Of a DNA stretch of 10,105 bases, positions 9,897 through 10,105 are shown piece after piece. The position numbers were made by a program, and so were the translations under genes. Origin of the DNA: an uncultured Clostridia bacterium (lineage in GTDB: Bacteria > Bacillota > Clostridia > Oscillospirales > Ruminococcaceae); contig CAMGJS010000020.1 of the NCBI GenBank assembly GCA_946056455.1, positions 1 to 10,105 on the forward strand. Direction: 5' to 3'. Each line of letters opens with the position of its first letter. Position 1 is the first letter of the stretch. The notes under the pieces are model-generated. The model worked only from the letters and a program-made list of their open reading frames with translations. It had not been told where the DNA came from and ran no database searches.

Positions 9897-9898
9897 TT

Positions 9899-10078
9899 GA
9901 AAGGGTATCGGGAATTAGAGTACTACCGATAAAGAGGTTTTATCGGTACCGAGCCACAATCTTTGGTTTTTCGTAAAGTTAATTACGAAATGGCAAAGGG
10001 GGCTCCACTTAAGGCGATGACCATATAGAAGTATTCCGAAACACTAATGGTTATTGACTAAACGGCGGCTAATTTAAA
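9899..10078 (+). ncRNA. Structured RNA, candidate HEARO / omegaRNA of an IscB/IsrB-type element
   Basis: A non-coding stretch packed with stems sits between a stop codon and a new ATG. Hairpin 1: TACCGATAAA (9924-9933) with TTTATCGGTA (9939-9948), loop GAGGT. A three-tier stem follows: GAGCC (9951-9955) with GGCTC (10001-10005), CTTTG (9961-9965) with CAAAG (9994-9998), TTTCGTAA (9969-9976) with TTACGAAA (9983-9990). Third: ACCAT-A-TAG (10020-10028) with CTAATGGT (10044-10051), one bulged A. GGTA (9904-9907) may also close onto TACC (9947-9950). Size, multi-stem layout and position directly 5' of a start codon match the HEARO RNA class, now known as the omegaRNA of IscB/IsrB nucleases, whose guide lies at its 5' end. 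The RNA structure is seen; the family name is from memory of the class, without a covariance search. Alternatives: another transposon-end RNA, or a cis-regulatory leader of the next gene. Confidence 0.55.
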
Positions 10079-10105
10079 ATGAAAAACAGGCGTATGCAAA
10101 AACTG
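10079..10105 (+). CDS. Start of an ORF cut by the window edge (possible IscB/IsrB protein)
   Basis: ATG at 10079 opens a frame, MKNRRMQKL, that is still open at the last base. It follows the structured RNA without a spacer, the arrangement found for the HEARO-associated nuclease genes. Only a weak GGCGG (10064-10068) precedes it. The basic start is compatible with an RNA-binding protein, but nine residues carry no family information, so the identity rests on the RNA alone. A second in-frame ATG lies at 10094. Confidence 0.4.

Noticed and set aside
9899..10078. Group II intron 5' end, tmRNA or c-di-GMP riboswitch as the identity of the structured segment
   Set aside because: No GUGCG-type intron start, no tmRNA tag reading frame or tRNA-like ends, and no recognisable c-di-GMP aptamer motifs; the RNA-before-ORF layout fits HEARO/omegaRNA better.

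Overview
The window looks like a chromosome segment of a low-to-mid GC Gram-positive gut anaerobe, most likely Clostridia of the Ruminococcaceae/Oscillospiraceae type. The basis is strong GGAGG-type ribosome sites, Clostridia-like PTS proteins, a LicT/BglG antiterminator with an RNA target, a GH31 enzyme of about 660 residues like those of gut Ruminococcus, and an iron-sulfur-flavoprotein-like gene. This placement is inference; there is no rRNA or other marker here.

Minus strand, 7209 down to 16: one long sugar operon. A near-consensus promoter (TTGACA, 17 nt, TAAAAT) is followed by a leader with a RAT-type antiterminator hairpin overlapping an intrinsic terminator. Then come a BglG/LicT-family antiterminator, a glucose-family PTS permease (EIIC-EIIB-EIIA), HPr (ptsH), Enzyme I (ptsI) and a cytoplasmic GH31 alpha-glucosidase, ending at a strong terminator at 16-55. 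One transcript therefore carries the whole phosphorelay, its RNA-binding regulator and a glucosidase. HPr has Lys where Ser46 is normally found.

7200-7845: a divergent intergenic region. It holds a 10-bp inverted repeat over the operon's -35 box, a bidirectional terminator at 7344-7368, the broken remains of a methyltransferase-like gene on the minus strand (7367-7676), and a promoter for the rightward genes.

Plus strand, 7845-9896: a two-gene unit. The first gene encodes a flavodoxin-fold protein with two tandem domains and a compact Cys cluster. The second encodes a four-helix membrane protein related to DUF2798 with a long coiled-coil insert between helices 3 and 4.

9897-10105 is the most interesting part. 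Directly after the membrane-protein stop codon, a dense, highly base-paired non-coding segment of about 180 nt leads straight into an ATG that stays open to the window edge. This resembles the HEARO/omegaRNA that precedes IscB/IsrB genes, the RNA-guided nuclease relatives of Cas9. If correct, the adjacent 3' end of the membrane-protein gene would supply the guide. The protein lies almost entirely outside the window, so this is a supported hypothesis and not a proof.
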